Below the pieces are notes generated by a model. That model was given only the letters and a program-made list of their open reading frames with translations, did no database searches and had not been told where the DNA came from. A program made the translations under genes and the position numbers. A stretch of 16,248 bases of DNA, taken from DATGZH01 sp035297265. Its GTDB lineage: Bacteria; Actinomycetota; Acidimicrobiia; Acidimicrobiales; RAAP-2. Shown here piece by piece: positions 15,898 through 16,248 of this stretch. The DNA lies in the NCBI GenBank assembly GCA_035297265.1, contig DATGZH010000032.1, forward strand, positions 1 to 16,248, given 5' to 3'. Every line of letters starts with the position of its first letter. Positions within the stretch are counted from its first letter, which is position 1.

Positions 15898-16248
15898 ATG
15901 AACGTCCCCGACGACCTGCGCTACTCCGCCGACCACGAGTGGGCCCGCCTCGACGGGAGCCGGGTGCGGGTGGGCATCACCGACTACGCCCAGGACGCAC
16001 TGGGCGACGTGGTCTTCGTCGACCTCCCGGCCGTCGGGAACGAGGTCACGGCGGGGGGCGCGCTCGGCGAGGTGGAGTCGACGAAGTCGGTGTCGGAGAT
16101 CTACGCGCCGGTGAGCGGCACCGTGGTGGCGGTGAACACCGCGCTCGCCGACGCGCCTGAGCGGCTGAACGAGGATCCCTACGGCGAGGGTTGGATCTGT
16201 GAGATCGACGTGGCCGACGCGGGCCAGTTGACCGAGCTGCTCGAGGCG
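15898..16248 (+). CDS. gcvH: Glycine cleavage system H protein (3' end outside the window)
   Basis: The 117 residues seen are most of a lipoyl carrier of about 125-130 residues. It shuttles the aminomethyl intermediate between the P, T and L proteins of the glycine cleavage system. Visible marks are YSADHEWARLDG (9-20), VGITDYAQDALGDVVFVDLP (25-44), the lipoylation site GEVESTKSVSEIYAPVSG (57-74) with Lys63, and LNEDPYGEGWICEI (90-103). No stop codon is reached before the window ends. No other gcv gene is in view. In Mycobacterium the FHA regulator garA follows gcvH (from memory), and a similar gene may lie beyond the edge. Confidence 0.96.
   Translation, partial: MNVPDDLRYSADHEWARLDGSRVRVGITDYAQDALGDVVFVDLPAVGNEVTAGGALGEVESTKSVSEIYAPVSGTVVAVNTALADAPERLNEDPYGEGWICEIDVADAGQLTELLEA

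Noticed and set aside
13296..15899. Minus-strand open frame of 867 codons opposite the nucleotidyltransferase fusion
   Set aside because: It is rich in Arg, Val, Asp, His and Gly, shows no motif, and mirrors the codon positions of the real gene.

Overview
The window reads as chromosome of a high-GC actinobacterium. Sample lines counted by hand run about 72% G+C in the core genes. The gene set would fit Acidimicrobiia or a related deep actinobacterial line, but this is inferred from gene content and style, not from a phylogeny. Supporting signs are GTG starts, GTGA gene overlaps, TAGNNT -10 boxes 6-8 bases before start codons, a two-subunit KorAB, a DUF1015 protein, and a CDP-alcohol phosphatidyltransferase followed by a sugar nucleotidyltransferase and gcvH.

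Layout. (1) 1-520: 3' end of a 23S rRNA gene, a short spacer with a hairpin, 5S rRNA, and a strong terminator closing the rrn operon. (2) About 620-2480, minus strand: a DUF664/DinB-like protein and a microsomal-type epoxide hydrolase, separated by a hairpin terminator. This block is visibly less GC-rich than the rest and looks like accessory cargo placed beside the rrn operon. (3) 2478-3263: a 786-base stretch with no supportable gene. (4) 3264-4205: a secreted protein of three Cys-containing repeats, function unknown. (5) 4406-5917: a protein with a 240-residue Arg-rich disordered N-terminus and a C-terminal TPR-like region. (6) 6046-7095: class I (DhnA/FbaB-type) fructose-bisphosphate aldolase. 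(7) 7506-10402: korA-korB, 2-oxoacid (probably 2-oxoglutarate):ferredoxin oxidoreductase, overlapping by 4 bases. (8) 10445-11494: a TauE/SafE-type exporter behind a clear promoter with an inverted repeat over its -10 box. (9) 11448-12641, minus strand: DUF1015 protein whose 3' end overlaps the exporter tail to tail by 47 bases. (10) 12718-15842: a CDP-alcohol phosphatidyltransferase overlapping a nucleotidyltransferase/phosphomannomutase-like fusion. (11) 15898 to the edge: gcvH, cut off by the window end.

How the genes connect. FbaB acts in glycolysis/gluconeogenesis, and KorAB links the 2-oxoglutarate step to reduced ferredoxin; the ferredoxin itself is not encoded here. The phosphatidyltransferase and the sugar-nucleotide enzyme are translationally coupled and point to envelope lipid and glycan supply. 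No mobile element, tRNA, CRISPR array or phage gene was seen. The most notable points are the fusion protein whose mutase half has lost its catalytic signatures, the recurrent leaderless-type promoter layout, and the operator-like inverted repeat before the exporter.
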